From Rachycentron canadum (lineage: Eukaryota > Chordata > Actinopteri > Carangiformes > Rachycentridae), in assembly GCA_038496675.1 (NCBI GenBank), contig CM076671.1, forward strand, positions 8,022,775-8,086,774: a DNA stretch of 64,000 bases, in the 5' to 3' direction. The position numbers were made by a program, and so were the translations under genes. Each line of letters starts with the position of its first letter. Position 1 is the first letter of the stretch. This document shows positions 25,565 to 38,338 of the stretch, piece by piece. Under the pieces are notes generated by a model, which worked only from the letters and a program-made list of their open reading frames with translations, was not told the DNA's origin and made no database searches.

Positions 25565-25795
25565 TGATTTCAGCTTTGTTTCTTAGTAATAATGGATGGC
25601 TCAAAATATGACAATACCCATGATCCTCTGCAGCTTATTAGAAAAAGATAGTCAGAGGTGAATTCAAACCACAAACTGAAAGGAAACAGGTTTCTTAGTA
25701 ATAACAGTGGATGACTCTTAATACTACAACACCTATGATCCTCTGCAGCTAGTTCTATGGAGAAAAAGGCAGTCAGAGGCAAATGCAAACTGTGT
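25565..25795 (+). repeat. Local tandem duplication, two units of about 115-120 bases
   Basis: Unit 1 (about 25578-25665) and unit 2 (about 25692-25790) share GTTTCTTAGTAATAA, ATGATCCTCTGCAGCT and GTCAGAGG in the same order and orientation, with substitutions. A nearby CAAACTGAAAGG/CAAACTGAAAAC pair extends the similarity. The minus-strand 135-codon frame across it has no recognisable domain. Confidence 0.75.
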
Positions 25796-26465
25796 AATTG
25801 CTTTTTATCCAAAAACAAAACCTGCAAACTGAAAACATTCCAACATACATAGCTTTTGCGAACTATCAGCAGCACACAGTGATAGTTTTTTTGCTGAAAT
25901 GCACTTTGGGTGCTGTAGTTGAAAGCTAAAGCCATTACCTCATGAGCCATCAGTGTTTTCATGTTGATCCAAGCCACAGAAGTGAATCAGCTGTGAGTCA
26001 CCTCAACTTGTCTTTGGGGAAAGACTTTTACATCTGGAACCTGAGATAACGTCTTTGAGTTCACCAAATTATTGTTGTTTTCTCATTTTTCTGTGATAGT
26101 CTTTCTGTTCTCATCCCTCTTTCCCTCATTTTCCACACATCCTTACCTGCATCCTTTCTTTTACTTTCTTCATTTATAATAATCATGTATAATACAAAGG
26201 TGTGCATTGGAGTCAAGAACTTCAGTTTAAGTCAAGGCTAGTTTTAATGTAAATTATTCCAATGAGGTTTAAAAGAGGTAACAAACAATAGAACTTCATT
26301 ACCCAGAAATCCTGTTAACCTGGCATCAAATGCTCATATTTGCCAGCCTATAAGGAGGATGAGAAAAGGCCACTCAAACCATGACAGTTTGGGTCTGTCC
26401 AACTGTAATAACTGTAAATAAAGCTGGAAGTGTGTGTGTGTGTGTGTGTCTGTGTGTGTCTGTGT

Positions 26466-26502
<37 letters not shown>

Positions 26503-27130
26503 TACCATCCACAGCCAGAGAGCCTTACAGCATTGGGGAGTAGGAGGGGAATATAAAAGGATTAGCAGTTCCAAATTAATACTTGGAGAATTGTTCATGC
26601 AGTAATGTATTCAGGCTGCATATACAAGCACACAGTCAGACCTTTACACAGCCACTTAATCATATTTATTTACAGTGTGTATGAAAATAAATTTATATAT
26701 ATACTATTTATTTCCATCATTTCATTGGCAGCCTCAGTATGAGTGAGCTGTATTGCCTCACATTGAGAGTTGCTGGGTATATTCTCCATCACAGTACAAC
26801 TGAGCAGACACACAGACTAAACTTCTGTTTACAGCACTGATTCTCATACTTCCTGACGTTTGGAAAGAGAGCAGTGTGTCACTGTTGCGAGCACCAAGAT
26901 TTCAGTTTAAACGTCAGGCTTTTTACAGGTGTGTCACATTTTAGGGATGTAGCTCACACTCTTATCCAGAGCAGCTTTGTGAGCAGCAAAAGCAGTTTAT
27001 GGAGAAAACCCAGCACTGACACAGATAAGCTGACTGAAGTCTGAAGGAACATTTTTTTTTTTTTTTGACTTGGTGACTTTGCTGCTAAGATGATGCAACA
27101 AGCACATCACATGATCAGTCAGGTCAGCTG
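25796..27130. other. Intergenic sequence, no gene seen
   Basis: AT-rich sequence with the microsatellite annotated above and a T run at 27051-27066. Confidence 0.45.
26430..26501 (+). repeat. (TG)n microsatellite with TCTG interruptions
   Basis: TG repeats with three regularly spaced TC interruptions, typical of an older allele. Confidence 0.95.
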
Positions 27131-27330
27131 TATATAGAAGTGGACATCTACTCCATGGCTAAAAAGTGAAGCTGTAGTCTATCTAATGACCATCAGTGGG
27201 AGACTATATTGAAGTCTATGGAAAAATGGCCCCGACTTCTCACTTGATTTCAGACCTCTGTTCCATGTTCTCCTCCATATATGGTTTCTAATTCTCATTC
27301 TAATTCTGGTTTCAAAAAGCCAACATATCG
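27131..27330 (+). repeat. Dispersed repeat family 1, copy C
   Basis: Shares TATATAGAAGTGGAC, CTAAAAAGTGAAGC, TCTATGGAAAAATGG, CTTCTCACTTGATTT and GGTTTCAAAAAGCCAA with copy A in the same order, with an internal deletion. Confidence 0.7.
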
Positions 27331-27868
27331 ATGCGTTGACACTGGGTTTTCCCAGCACACATGCACAGATCACAGTTATTACCCAATATGTGAGATGTGA
27401 AGGTGCATTTGATTTTGCAGACGATCCCCTTGACTTCTGATTGCACATATTTTCTCCATGCAGACAGGCATTATTTAAGACTTGACTTGGTTTGAGACTT
27501 TGAAGCAGTTAAGGTTTGACCTGATAAAAGACAGTAAAAGACAAATACGAACACATCAGACAGACCTGCTTCTGTTATTTCTCAGGCACAAAGGAAAATG
27601 ATTCAAATCAATCAGTACCATTTTCGCTAATAAGACTCATGACTTGATTTGGACTTGTCCTCAAGGACTCAGGTTTTAGTTTCCACTGATTAAGTGGTGA
27701 AGAAAATCTGTCTAAACTGGTGGTTTGTTTACAACCTCTCTGCTACAGAATGAACTTTGATTTCTGCTTCAGAATCATAAGACCTGACAGAGTCAGATGT
27801 AAAATACCCTGATGATTTTCCAGTGTGAGAATTGCTGCTTAAAATAAAAAAGGAAGAAAGTGTATCTT

Positions 27869-27870
<2 letters not shown>
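27331..27870. other. Intergenic sequence, no gene seen
   Basis: Ordinary AT-rich sequence. Confidence 0.5.

Positions 27871-27937
<67 letters not shown>
27871..27937 (+). repeat. (TG)n microsatellite
   Basis: About 67 bases of uninterrupted TG. Confidence 0.95.
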
Positions 27938-27938
<1 letters not shown>

Positions 27939-28164
27939 AGTACCAGTCTCCAGCATGTCAGCCGTGAAAGGCCGCTACACGCTGTTTGAGCTCTCCTGAG
28001 TGAGAGAAGTGTGACAAACAGCTCAACAGGCTTTGGCACGCCAGCTGTCCAGAGGGGACACACACACACATACACAGGTCCATTCACATGCACGTGTAAG
28101 CATAGGAATGGTTGCACATGCACAAATACACACACACATATATAAACACGCAATAAAACACACG

Positions 28165-28540
28165 CATGGCTGCCAAGCATGGCGCGGTAATCTTTAGTAA
28201 TGCCAGGGGTCCTGGGGACAGAGCATCTGAACAGTGCCAACGGCCACACAACATCAGAGCCTCGGCGCCCTGCCTTCCCACAATCCCCCTCTCCATGGGC
28301 AGCCAATCCACTGTCGGACAGGGAAAAATTGACTTTTCTGGCGGCGCTTCACCATTTGAGTTCTTAGAAAGGATGCTGCTGCTGCTGGGGGGAGAGAGTG
28401 ACAGAGAAACCAGTTGGCTGAATGTTGCAATTGCCTGCTGCTTTCTGATCGCCATGGCGATTTTTTTGATCAACAACCATTAATAATGTGTGAAGCTGTT
28501 CATTAAGTCTGAGACTACTCATTTGCAGCATTTCCTTTCA
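28165..28540. promoter_or_regulatory. Candidate conserved noncoding block with a 14-bp palindrome
   Basis: Unique, balanced sequence with GGTAATCTTTAGTAATGCC near 28186, CAGCCAATCC near 28300, TGCAATTGCC near 28426, a perfect palindrome ATCGCCATGGCGAT at 28448-28461 and CAACCATTAATAATG near 28473. The palindrome shares its GCCATGGC centre with RFX X-box sites. Confidence 0.42.
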
Positions 28541-31330
28541 GAATATCGAATCAGCTACATTTAGCGTGAATTAAAATATCCCAGATATCATTTAGTAAGA
28601 AGCAGAGTAAAGATTTGGAAAAAGCCTTCGTCGAACCAAAAGACTGTGACACTCACTTACTGCCAGTTTAATCTTATAGTTACATGAGGACAACTGCTTT
28701 AATTGACTCTAAAGGGCAACAAACAGCATTAATAATCACATTTCCCTGTATGGTAAGAAGTTTCTGCACAAGTCATGATTCACCTGCAAATCTACCATTT
28801 ATCCTGATGATGTTTTGTGCAGTATGTGCATTCATATCCTGTTTCCAGAACCCAGACATCAGAGGGAGTTCATATACAGGGTGGTTTTTTTCTACTACCC
28901 AGAAATTAACTTTGGGGTTTTTCAGCTGCGCTTGGACGATCGAATGATTCTTTTTTGAAACACTGGTTGTTAACAGAATAAAAGCCACATACGTATCTGT
29001 AACTGTCCATATGTTGTCTCCAGGAGGCTAAAGCAAGGATGGTGGACGCTCGTGGTGTCACTTTCCTCTTTGCGTGCTGCTGTCAAGCAACAGAGAACAT
29101 CGTGGACCAAGTATCTGTAATTAATAATAACCTTCACCTTAATGTACTGTGTAATACATGCTTTGTTTACACTTCAAGTAACTATGGCTGATTCACAGCT
29201 CCTCCCACCTGCTCCGGACTTTGCATCATCAGTTTTCTGTTGACCCAAAATGATATTTCCTCACTGAATAAGTCAGCAACAGCACACGTTGTCTCCACTG
29301 TTAACTCCTTTTATAGAGCGATCTGTCTTTTCAGTTTATTTATTTTTACAATGTAATTGTAAAAATAAACAGAACAAGAAAAACAGGGTGAGTTCCATTG
29401 TGATTAAAAAAAAAAAACATAATGATAATATAATTAATTAAACTCCTTCCTGATGTCCTCAAATTTGGATTGCTTCATGGAAAAGGGATTCTTTTCATGA
29501 CAAATTTTTCATAAGTGATATTCTGCCAGGCCTCTATAGATGGGGCGTCTGGCTTAAGCCACTTCTTAGTGATGACTTTCCTTGCAGCTGCACTGTATCA
29601 GGCACGTGCACAGATAGACCTCGAGCACCTGCCCTTTTGGCCTTTGACAAGATAAGTGCCCTTTTGGCAGGACTTTCTTTTTGTCTCAAAAAGTGGCTGT
29701 CAGGCCCTTGTAGTTGTGCACAGCACAGTGGTATATTTTGGCTAGATTATCTACATTTTAGTTTACTGGGAAGATTGATTTTATTTATATTGAGAACAGT
29801 TTTATTTTACAGTGTGACATTGTTTTCTGTGTTGTTGTCTGCTCTTGTGATAAATGTTTCAAAGGTGTCATTTTATATTATTATTGTCAATCAGTGACTT
29901 TTTTTGTTTAGATGTATAAAAAAAAAACAAGCAGTTGCCTGGAATATATGGTAATGTCCATAGGCAATTATATATCTAAGATAATCATTAGTGATGTAAA
30001 GTGTGTAATGTGTAGTAGGATCGTTTAAAATGCAGCATAGAAAATCCATTTAAAAGGAAAGTGATCCCAGTCATGTTTTTGTTTACATTTTCTTTAATTG
30101 CAGATTGGCTGCAGTCGCCCGTTTCCTCGGCCTCAGGCTGGACACAGATTCAAGGTTGACAGCTCGTCAAGTTGAGTGACACGCACTGAGGTGGGAACGC
30201 GACCAAACGACGGGAAGGAAAGAAGGTAGGCCCAGTAAAAACACTGCGCTGGCTCCGGGCGAACAGCAGCATATTGTAGCTGGAAATCGCATTCACCTCC
30301 TTCTATTAGGTCATGAATCTTGCTGAGCACCTGAAGAACTGTCATCTTTTAATTTCAGTTAACAAATTACAGTGAAGGTTGGTTAGGTTTTTATGTACAA
30401 AGAGGATTCAGGAATAGAAGACCCCCACCCCACAGCCCCCACCACCACCTCTCTTTTCTCTGAGGTGCTGGAGAGCGTTAGATGTGGGTGGTCAGTAAGT
30501 AGAGCCATCAGTTGTTTGAGGATACTAGTTATTGTGGTAGTCAGGTGGTGTGAGGCGTTCAGGCACCCACCTTCCACACTCACACGTCGCCTGTGGGGTG
30601 AACCTCAGCTGTTCTTTCCTTCCCTTCCTCCCTCCTGACCTTACTCCTCCTTCCTCCACTCCGGCTTGTTTCATCCCTCTCTCCTTTCAGCAGTCAGAGA
30701 GAAGCTGGTGGTGGTGGCGAAGCGCTTGGCGGGGGGGGGGGCCTGTCAGGAAAGGAGTGAAATGTGGTGTGTGTGTGTTTGTGTGTACAGCTGAGGGAGG
30801 GGTCGATATGATGAGGCTTCAGTGTTGTCAAGATGGATTAGCTGAATGACTTTGAGGGGTTTGTTCTCTTGTCTTTGAGCACACAGCCAACTCACTGTAC
30901 TCTCTTCCTCTCCCTCCCCGTCTTTCCTTCCAAATCTTCACGTCTCCCTCTCAATATCTGTCTCTGTCCTCTTCTGTTTTCTCATAGGATACCTCATTAA
31001 AGCTCTGCAGCATCAGTCTCCCAATCCCAATACACACACCTGCCCAGAAACATCCATTCAGCTACTTTGGGATAACAAAAATTGACTGATTTATTTATGC
31101 AAAAAGGGGGGGCAACAGTTTCATAAATTTATATTTTGATTTGTTTTTCTTACTTGCTGCACTTTCTGTCACTTTCCCTCCCATTTCCCCCGTTCCCTCT
31201 CTTTCTCTTTCTCATTCAAAATTGCGATGTTGTTGTATTTTTAGTTAGGTTAGTTTGTGGCCTATTCAGAAGCAATATGGCAGCATCTTTGTCTTTTTCC
31301 ATTGTCTTGCTGTTGTGTTTTGTTTTTCAT
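28541..31330. other. Intergenic sequence, possible transposon scrap at 29590-29730
   Basis: AT-rich sequence. Around 29620-29670 the phrase TGCCCTTTTGG occurs twice (29629-29639 and 29657-29667), like a degraded repeat. Pyrimidine-rich patches lie at 30600-30690 and 30895-30975. No gene supported. Confidence 0.4.
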
Positions 31331-31430
31331 TAAAGGTGCTATGTGTAGCATTTTCAAACATCAATATATCATTGTCTAATTAACTGTTGTATCTTGGGAT
31401 AATTATCTTAAACAGATGAAGCCACAGTCG
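31331..31430 (+). repeat. Possible dispersed repeat fragment
   Basis: Begins TTAAAGGTGCTATGTGTAGC, a phrase I associate with common fish interspersed repeats. No second copy is seen in this window, so support is weak. Confidence 0.3.
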
Positions 31431-32819
31431 AGATGATTAGTAGCCTCTGTCTTACAAAGGTAGCCTTTGTTTATTTAAAACCACATTTCCCATGATTCTT
31501 GTGGCTTGCTTTGCTGTTTCTTTTTGCTTTACTCAAGGTGCCATAAATTGTTTTTATCTATATCCCCAAAGTGGAAAGCCCTGGCGAAAAGCCCAGTGTC
31601 CTTTTTCAACAGAGACATCAAAACAAAAACGGACACCTCGAACATTTGACATTCACTTCACAGCCTCTGAGAATCATCAAAAAGGAAATTTCTTTTTGGG
31701 CAAGCCAATGTAAAAATAATAAAAATACAATATAAAACAGATTTGTAAAGTACAGACAGCACAAAAAACAATGCAGTCCACATGACAAAAACCTGCAGTC
31801 AATAAACATAAGGAGAAGACAGATGACATGGATGTGCTCTGAAATGAAGCAGCAGTTTATGCTATAAATTGTGTTGTTTTTTTCCCCCACAATATAAATG
31901 CAAAGTTGACGTTGTTACAGGTTCAAGTCCAGGCTCATGCACGTGACAACTGTTTATTTTTCCTTTGCATTGTGTCGGATCTGTGAAAGGTAAAGCCTGA
32001 CCAGGATCATTCACAAACTTTAACTACATTTAATATTGTAACCATGATGCTGAAAGCCCCCAACCTTTAATCCAGACCATCACCTAACCAAATTGCAGTG
32101 ACATAATAAAACAGACTTGTAGTACTTGTACTTGTGGTGACTTGTAAAGGTTTTAAGGTTTTGTGTCGTATGGACAGACAGCGTATTTAGTTGTGTCATT
32201 TAGAGAAGTCGGGATTTGGAGATATTTCAACACGTCTCAAGTGGAAAGATCAATTTTCACCTTTTTCCAGACAAAATACCCAGTTCTGGTCCAGATGACA
32301 CGTTAATACCTGGTGGGAATGGGGTCTTACTGTCGATTCCCACACTATGTAGACTTCCACTCTTCACTGAGAAGGTCAGGACTGTTATAACAGATCCTGT
32401 CAATGTTAAAAAAAACATTTAACCTTTGCAGGAAATACAGTCTTTATCACCATGGTAGTGAAGTTGTTCTAACTCTCAGCTCTTTCCACTCCCATCCCTT
32501 CAGCGATGAGGAGGTGGAAGTGATGTTTTTTTTCATGTCAATAGCCACGTCTTTACTTTCAGAAAGTAAATATCAGCGTCTCTGTCTTGTCTTTCAAGCC
32601 TCCACCTCCCTTCTCTTCTGCACTGCTTTGACATATCTCTTTCTTCCTCTCTCCCGTGTTTCTCTTCCTCTGCCTCCCCTTCCCTCCTTCCTCTCGCACT
32701 CCTTTCTGCTTCCTACCACCTCCCCGCCCGTCTCACAGTGTGTGATTGATGTTGCAAGGTAGCATTAACACTTCTCACGCTGCTAGTACATGGGGGAAGG
32801 GGGGAGGTGTCGTAATGTA
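31431..32819. other. Intergenic sequence, no gene seen
   Basis: AT-rich, then a pyrimidine-rich stretch at 32590-32735. No exon recognised. Confidence 0.45.
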
Positions 32820-33060
32820 CATGAACGATTGATTACCTTACTGCTACTAGCTGATGACTTCTCCAAAGATTGCTCCCCTTGAATCAATAAACAATGCGTT
32901 TTCTCTCTTGTGCCCCCACCTAAACCCCCAAACTTTCGAACGGTCTCCATCCTCCCCCCTTCAATTCTCCAAATCAGAGACGAGGAGATCATGCAGCAAT
33001 TATGAAGCAATGGCACATTTGCATACGGAAAAATAATTAAAACAAACAAAGTGAGGCTGG
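32820..33060. promoter_or_regulatory. Candidate conserved noncoding block with SOX and POU motifs
   Basis: Unique sequence with TGATTACCTTACTG near 32829, AAACAATGCG near 32889 (SOX core AACAATG), GCAGCAATTATGAAGCAATGG near 32992 and a perfect octamer at 33017-33024, then AAAATAATTAAAAC. The octamer and homeodomain core lie about 15 bases apart. Confidence 0.42.
33017..33024 (-). promoter_or_regulatory. Perfect POU octamer (ATTTGCAT on + strand)
   Basis: An exact octamer inside a candidate enhancer, followed by a TAATTA core. Confidence 0.38.
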
Positions 33061-33827
33061 GACCCCCTGGAGAGAGGAGCAGGGAGGAGCAGGGAGGAGG
33101 GGGAAGTGAATAATGTGGGCACAGAGAGAGGTTTAATTGCTCCACACCGGGGTTGTGCCATTTATCTTCAACTCTCTTGCTCCACTACTATTTCATTTGT
33201 CACCTTAGTACAGATGAGAGTTTACGTAGGTGTTCTTGGGATATCTGTTTCAAGGTAAGCATCCAGACACACACAGACACACACACACACACATGCATTA
33301 TGCTGTCATCCTTTCAAGAGACAGGTACGAATGTTGTGCCGTCAATGTGGAAAGATGAGTCAGAGCACTCGAAAGTTCACTACATCCTCTCTCACTTGCT
33401 CACAGGGAGATTTAGTTTAGAGATTTAGTTGCTTTAGTTTATAGGTCTATAAAGGGCTGTTGTATAAAAGAGTCCAGCTTTCAGAGAGAAACGTTCTGCT
33501 CTTTTGCTGTCGCCCTCTTTAAGAAGTCGCCTTTATGCTCCTGGAGCTTCCATACTGACGACTCAGTTCCTCCTCCCTTATGTGTGTATGTGTGTGTGTG
33601 CATGTGTAAAATGTGTGTGATTTGCGTACATAAGTATGGTATGTGAGTTACCATGGTTGTCTCATTGTGTGTGTGTGCGTGTGTGTGTGTTTGGTGCTTC
33701 AGAGCAGGCTCCCCGCTGACACCGCGGGGTGCGAGTCGTCATGCACTGAGGGCCGTCCGCCACGTTAGCGCCTGAGCGTCTAAAACTCCATTTTCAGCAG
33801 AGTGTTTGAAGCCAGAGGATGAAAGTC
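33061..33827. other. Intergenic sequence up to the gap
   Basis: Short CA and TG tracts. The segment 33710-33827 is GC-rich and unique, and may be part of a block lost in the gap. Confidence 0.4.
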
Positions 33828-34220
33828 NNNNNNNNNNNNNNNNNNNNNNNNNNNNNNNNNNNNNNNNNNNNNNNNNNNNNNNNNNNNNNNNNNNNNNNNN
33901 NNNNNNNNNNNNNNNNNNNNNNNNNNNNNNNNNNNNNNNNNNNNNNNNNNNNNNNNNNNNNNNNNNNNNNNNNNNNNNNNNNNNNNNNNNNNNNNNNNNN
34001 NNNNNNNNNNNNNNNNNNNNNNNNNNNNNNNNNNNNNNNNNNNNNNNNNNNNNNNNNNNNNNNNNNNNNNNNNNNNNNNNNNNNNNNNNNNNNNNNNNNN
34101 NNNNNNNNNNNNNNNNNNNNNNNNNNNNNNNNNNNNNNNNNNNNNNNNNNNNNNNNNNNNNNNNNNNNNNNNNNNNNNNNNNNNNNNNNNNNNNNNNNNN
34201 NNNNNNNNNNNNNNNNNNNN
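33828..34220. other. Assembly gap (393 N)
   Basis: A run of N. Frames reported through it are meaningless. Confidence 1.
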
Positions 34221-34720
34221 CCCCCCTTCTGACGCCTCTGATGGACACTCAGTGGCCAGCCACTTCTTTAATTAAAGGCACAGTCTGCCATCTTTTCCCT
34301 CAGATGAAAGAGTATTGACCTGGTGGGGCTCTGGGCAGACAGGGACTATGCAAGTGTCACTAAACTCAGTATATTGTGTCTTTTTGCGTGGGTGTGTGTG
34401 TTCTGTCGGTACAGCTGTGTGTTTTAGCTAAGGAGCCACTTAAAGGCAGTATCTTTGAAGTCAAGTCTTGTCCGAGTTGGGGAATGTGACCAGAATCAAC
34501 ACGAATGTGAATCCAGTGCACATACTGTATGTTTTAATCACTTCAGTTTGACTGGTGCTTCATTCATTGAAGTCTCGCTCTGGATGTAAGATCACAGCTC
34601 ACTCCTGAGGGAGATCTGTCCTCACTAGACAAACTAAAGCTTTGTTGGTTTGGACAAACACACACACAACCTGTATTCTCTTGTAAGCTGATGGCAATGA
34701 TCCTTTCTAAAGTGCTTTTT
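34221..34720. other. Intergenic sequence after the gap, no gene seen
   Basis: Ordinary sequence. The first bases after the gap (cccccc) suggest a low-complexity stretch collapsed in the assembly. Confidence 0.5.
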
Positions 34721-35150
34721 CCATTGCTCAGAAAACCCACTAACCCACCACTAACATCTGGCTTTTGTCCCTGCAGTAGATGCAGGTATTTATTGGAACT
34801 GATCAGCATTGATGCAAACACAACACTCAGGTGAACATGCTAATATTGCTGCTGTTACACCAGACTAACACAGTAGCCACACAGAGCAAAACTGAGCTGC
34901 AGTTTTAAAAACACACGATCGCCAATCGAAGAGTCCCACACTGAGCCTCCAACACATTTAGAGCCGGAGATAGTTCTGTTTTATGAGTTTACACAGCGGC
35001 TAGGAGCTCACTCTTCCTTCATTTTGTCTGTGTGTGTCTGTAACTGCATGCGATGACAGTGGAAAAGGGGTCATTTGGGTTTTATCAGCAGGTTCACCAG
35101 TGTTTAAAAACCTGTGTATACCTGCTAATTTTGGTGGAAAATGTGTATAA
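34721..35150 (+). repeat. Dispersed repeat family 2, copy 3
   Basis: Aligned by eye with copies at 17461 and 22089. Shared strings: CAGAAAACCCACTAA, TTTAAAAACACACGATCG, ACACAGCGGCTAGGAGCTCA, and TGCTAATTTTGGTGGAAAA at the end. It has an internal extension near 34800-34880. No coding capacity. Family unnamed. Confidence 0.75.
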
Positions 35151-37519
35151 GAAGCAATGGTGTGACTCATCCAGTTAAAGGTTGGACCAGGCTCAACTTG
35201 CTGCAAGGCAGAAATGTCGGCCTGTTTGGGTGAATCACGTGTTGGTTTTGAATTTTCCAGCCGTCTTAACAGTTAAGGAATCAGGTTCTATAGTTTTGAA
35301 CCTGTGGCAAACTTTAATCTGGGAGCCGTTCGTTACTCCTGTTGGGATGATCTTTTTCTCAGGCTTTTTTTGTGAGGTCATGAGGCTCTTTTCAAACCTG
35401 GGTTCTGTTGTAATTGGGCAACATGCAGCTAGGAATGTGTAGAGATAGAACAACAACACGCTCCAGGTGTTATCAAAGCCTTGAAAACACTCTGAGAAAC
35501 AACAGTGGAAAACAGCATGAGACTTTGTAACTTGCAAGTATAAATATATATCATCGAATTAAAATGATGCATGTATAGTGAAGCGACACTCCTTGGTTTG
35601 TGAGCAGAACAACAAAATTAGCTGATTTAACCAAAGCTGGCATTAAACCCTACACAGTGAGAGTGAGCTTGCATGTTTTTTCCCCCCCTTTTTCAGATAT
35701 TTGTAGTCTACATTAACATGCTGCTAAAGTAGCCTAGTTCAGCCTCAGTAAGGAACTCAACATCATCCGAGCTGGCTGTTGCTGCGGGCGAAAACAACAA
35801 GACTTTAAACGCACACTGTCGAAGAAGAAACGCTTTCAGTCTCTCTGAGCTCATTCTAATCGTGTGCTTCCTGTTTTTGTTGCTTTGTGCATTTGTGTGT
35901 GTGTGTAAATCCCTTGCTGTTTGTGTGCTGTGTGACACTGCTGGGTGCTCTCTGTGTCTACTCACTGGATATCAGGCACCCACAGATCCTCAGATACAGG
36001 CATTACCAGTTAATGCACCTCTGAAGAGAGCATCTGCACTTAAGACAATTATACCACAGATGGGTGTGTAGGTGTGTGTGTTTCCGTGTGTGTGTGTGTG
36101 TGAGGGAGACAAAGAAAAAGAGGGAGGATGAGAGAGGAAGAGTTTTTCTATGCCTTCATGTAAAATTCGGTCTGCGTTTCATTCCTCTCTGAACCAAAAT
36201 CCGTTTTTCTCACCTCTCTTCTGGGTTCAAACCTTTTGAGGTTTATTTTCGGGACTTTGCCATCACACCTTTTTTGCAGCAAACCTTGCAGCGCACACAC
36301 ACCTTTCCTTCTCGGTGATCTAATTTTTGTAGAATCTGCAGGTACACACTCGTATCTTCAGTCGCACCAATTCTTTCTAGGAGCCCAAAGTGGAAAACCA
36401 CCTTGACACAGCCACTGTGAACTCAGGCTTGAAGATTTTAAACTGATCCAAAAATTCTTCTTCTGAGAGGCTTCTGACCTGTTCTGAGGAAAAATGATAT
36501 AGTACCTGTAAAGTTCAAGGGTAGATGTGGGAAAACGCACACAATCTAATTAGTTTGTAGGAGACATGTCTTGAACAATTTAAAGCATTGCGCCATGTAA
36601 CTACGCCTTATATGAGGTATCTCCCTGCCTGATGGAGGGAATTAAATGAAAACCCTTTGCTGTAGAGATGAAAACGTCCATCCTTTTTCTTTTTTTTTTT
36701 TGCCACAAATCGGCAGCATCAGCATCCATAATGTCCAATGCTCCAAGCAGCGACTATTCCTCCTCCTTTGACCTTAAATCTCTCACGGACCAGAGCTGGT
36801 GCCCTCTTGGACCACAACTGTGCACAAGTAACTGCTACTTCATGCCTACCTAGAACGTCTGACTTTACTTTTTTGAGAGAGCACAAAATGTCAGGTGCTT
36901 GTGAGGCACGAGTGGCACAATAAGGCATCAGTTAGTTAAGTTGCATCACAAATAATTTAGCTGTGAAAGTGCTCAGCCATGCTAATGTAGCATGTACTCT
37001 CAGCTATTGGATGTGGCTTGCTAACAAGCGCATGTGTGATTATTTAGTCAATACCTCGTCAAAGCAGCCAATACTGTTTCTCCTATTAGCCAACGAAAGC
37101 TGCAGGTTGACGCAGCAGTAACCTCCAACATGGCTGCCAGAGGGTGTTCAGTACAATCTGAAAGGTCTTAACCGAGACTATAAGTGCCAAATATTATACT
37201 CAGTACATCCTGGTTTGACAGTTTGTTCCACTCAGCTGTCCCATGTGTCAGCAGCACCTTTTCCCCTTCAGGGGACAGCAGGACGGACGCTAACAGATTG
37301 GACCCCCCATATGGCAGGCAGTCCCATCCTGTGATAAATAAACTGCTGGCTATTCTGACCTCTCCCTGCACCGAGCTCGGAGTGAACATGTGCTGCTGCT
37401 GAATGGGAAGAGCTCAGCTCGGTGGGGTGGGGTGGATGTGAGTTACTCCTTCCTCTCTCCGCTCCCTCCACTACTCTTGCTCACTCCCTTCCAGTCCCAC
37501 CTCAATGTTTTTTTTTTTT
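35151..37519. other. Intergenic sequence, no gene seen
   Basis: Mixed sequence with short TG tracts (35895-35906, 36070-36103) and T runs. No recognisable gene or element. Confidence 0.45.
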
Positions 37520-37665
37520 TCCCCTCTGCCGGAGTCAGCGGTCCATCTCGCGCCGCAGATTGCCTATGACAGCCGCGCTATTTCAAGTCAGGGGTTTGAG
37601 CTAAATTGGAGTGAGCAATACCACCTGTGCCTGCTGAAGGGCCGCTCTGGTTCGCGCTGTTGCTC
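37520..37665. promoter_or_regulatory. Weak candidate conserved noncoding block
   Basis: GC-balanced unique sequence between pyrimidine- and purine-rich tracts, with GATTGCCTATGACAGCC and GAGCTAAATTGGAG. No coding support. Confidence 0.28.
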
Positions 37666-38338
37666 CACAGAGAGGAACTGGGAGGAGGGGGAGGGATGGG
37701 GAGGGCTAGGGGGGGCAAAAAAGCTGCTACCTGCAACCATCAAAGCCTCTGTTTCACATGCAATCTGCCCAGCTGGCTCCCCTGTGAGGAGGGGTGAGCT
37801 CAGAGCAGAGCTGGATGCTTGCTTCTCTCTTTCCCCCTCTTAAATCCACTTTCTTCCAGGTCTCTCACTCTGTGCACTCACCTCACTCTTTCTACAGGTG
37901 TGTACCATCCTCTCCCTCTTTATCTTCTTTGCACTTCTCTTTTTTCTATTTGCATTCATCTCTTTCACATTTCTTCCGCCTTCCAACCCCTTTCCGCTAC
38001 TCCTTATAGGCCCCTTCACACTCCGCACCCTGGATGAAAGTTGACAGTTGTGAAAGAAACAGAATAAATACTTGGTTGTCAGTCCAAAAAGAAATGTCTG
38101 ACAGCTGATTTAGAGCTTTAGCTTTAGATTTAGCATCAAAACGCTAAAATTTAAGGCCAAAATCCCGCCATAAGACTGTTGCTATGATCCATGTCTATAA
38201 ACCAAACAATCGGGATAAGGTGTAGACTATAATAAACTGATGCCAAACCAGGACACGCAGCCTTAGCGGCAGACTGATAAACATAAGGATAAGTTACCCA
38301 CATCTTTTCCCTTTCGTGACGACCTGCATGACAATCAG

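Noticed and set aside
31915..31935. GGTTCAAGTCC resembling a tRNA B box
   Set aside because: No A box at the right distance and no cloverleaf could be drawn. A single short match.
33739..34318. Open frames of 137-170 codons across the gap
   Set aside because: They consist mostly of N and are artefacts.
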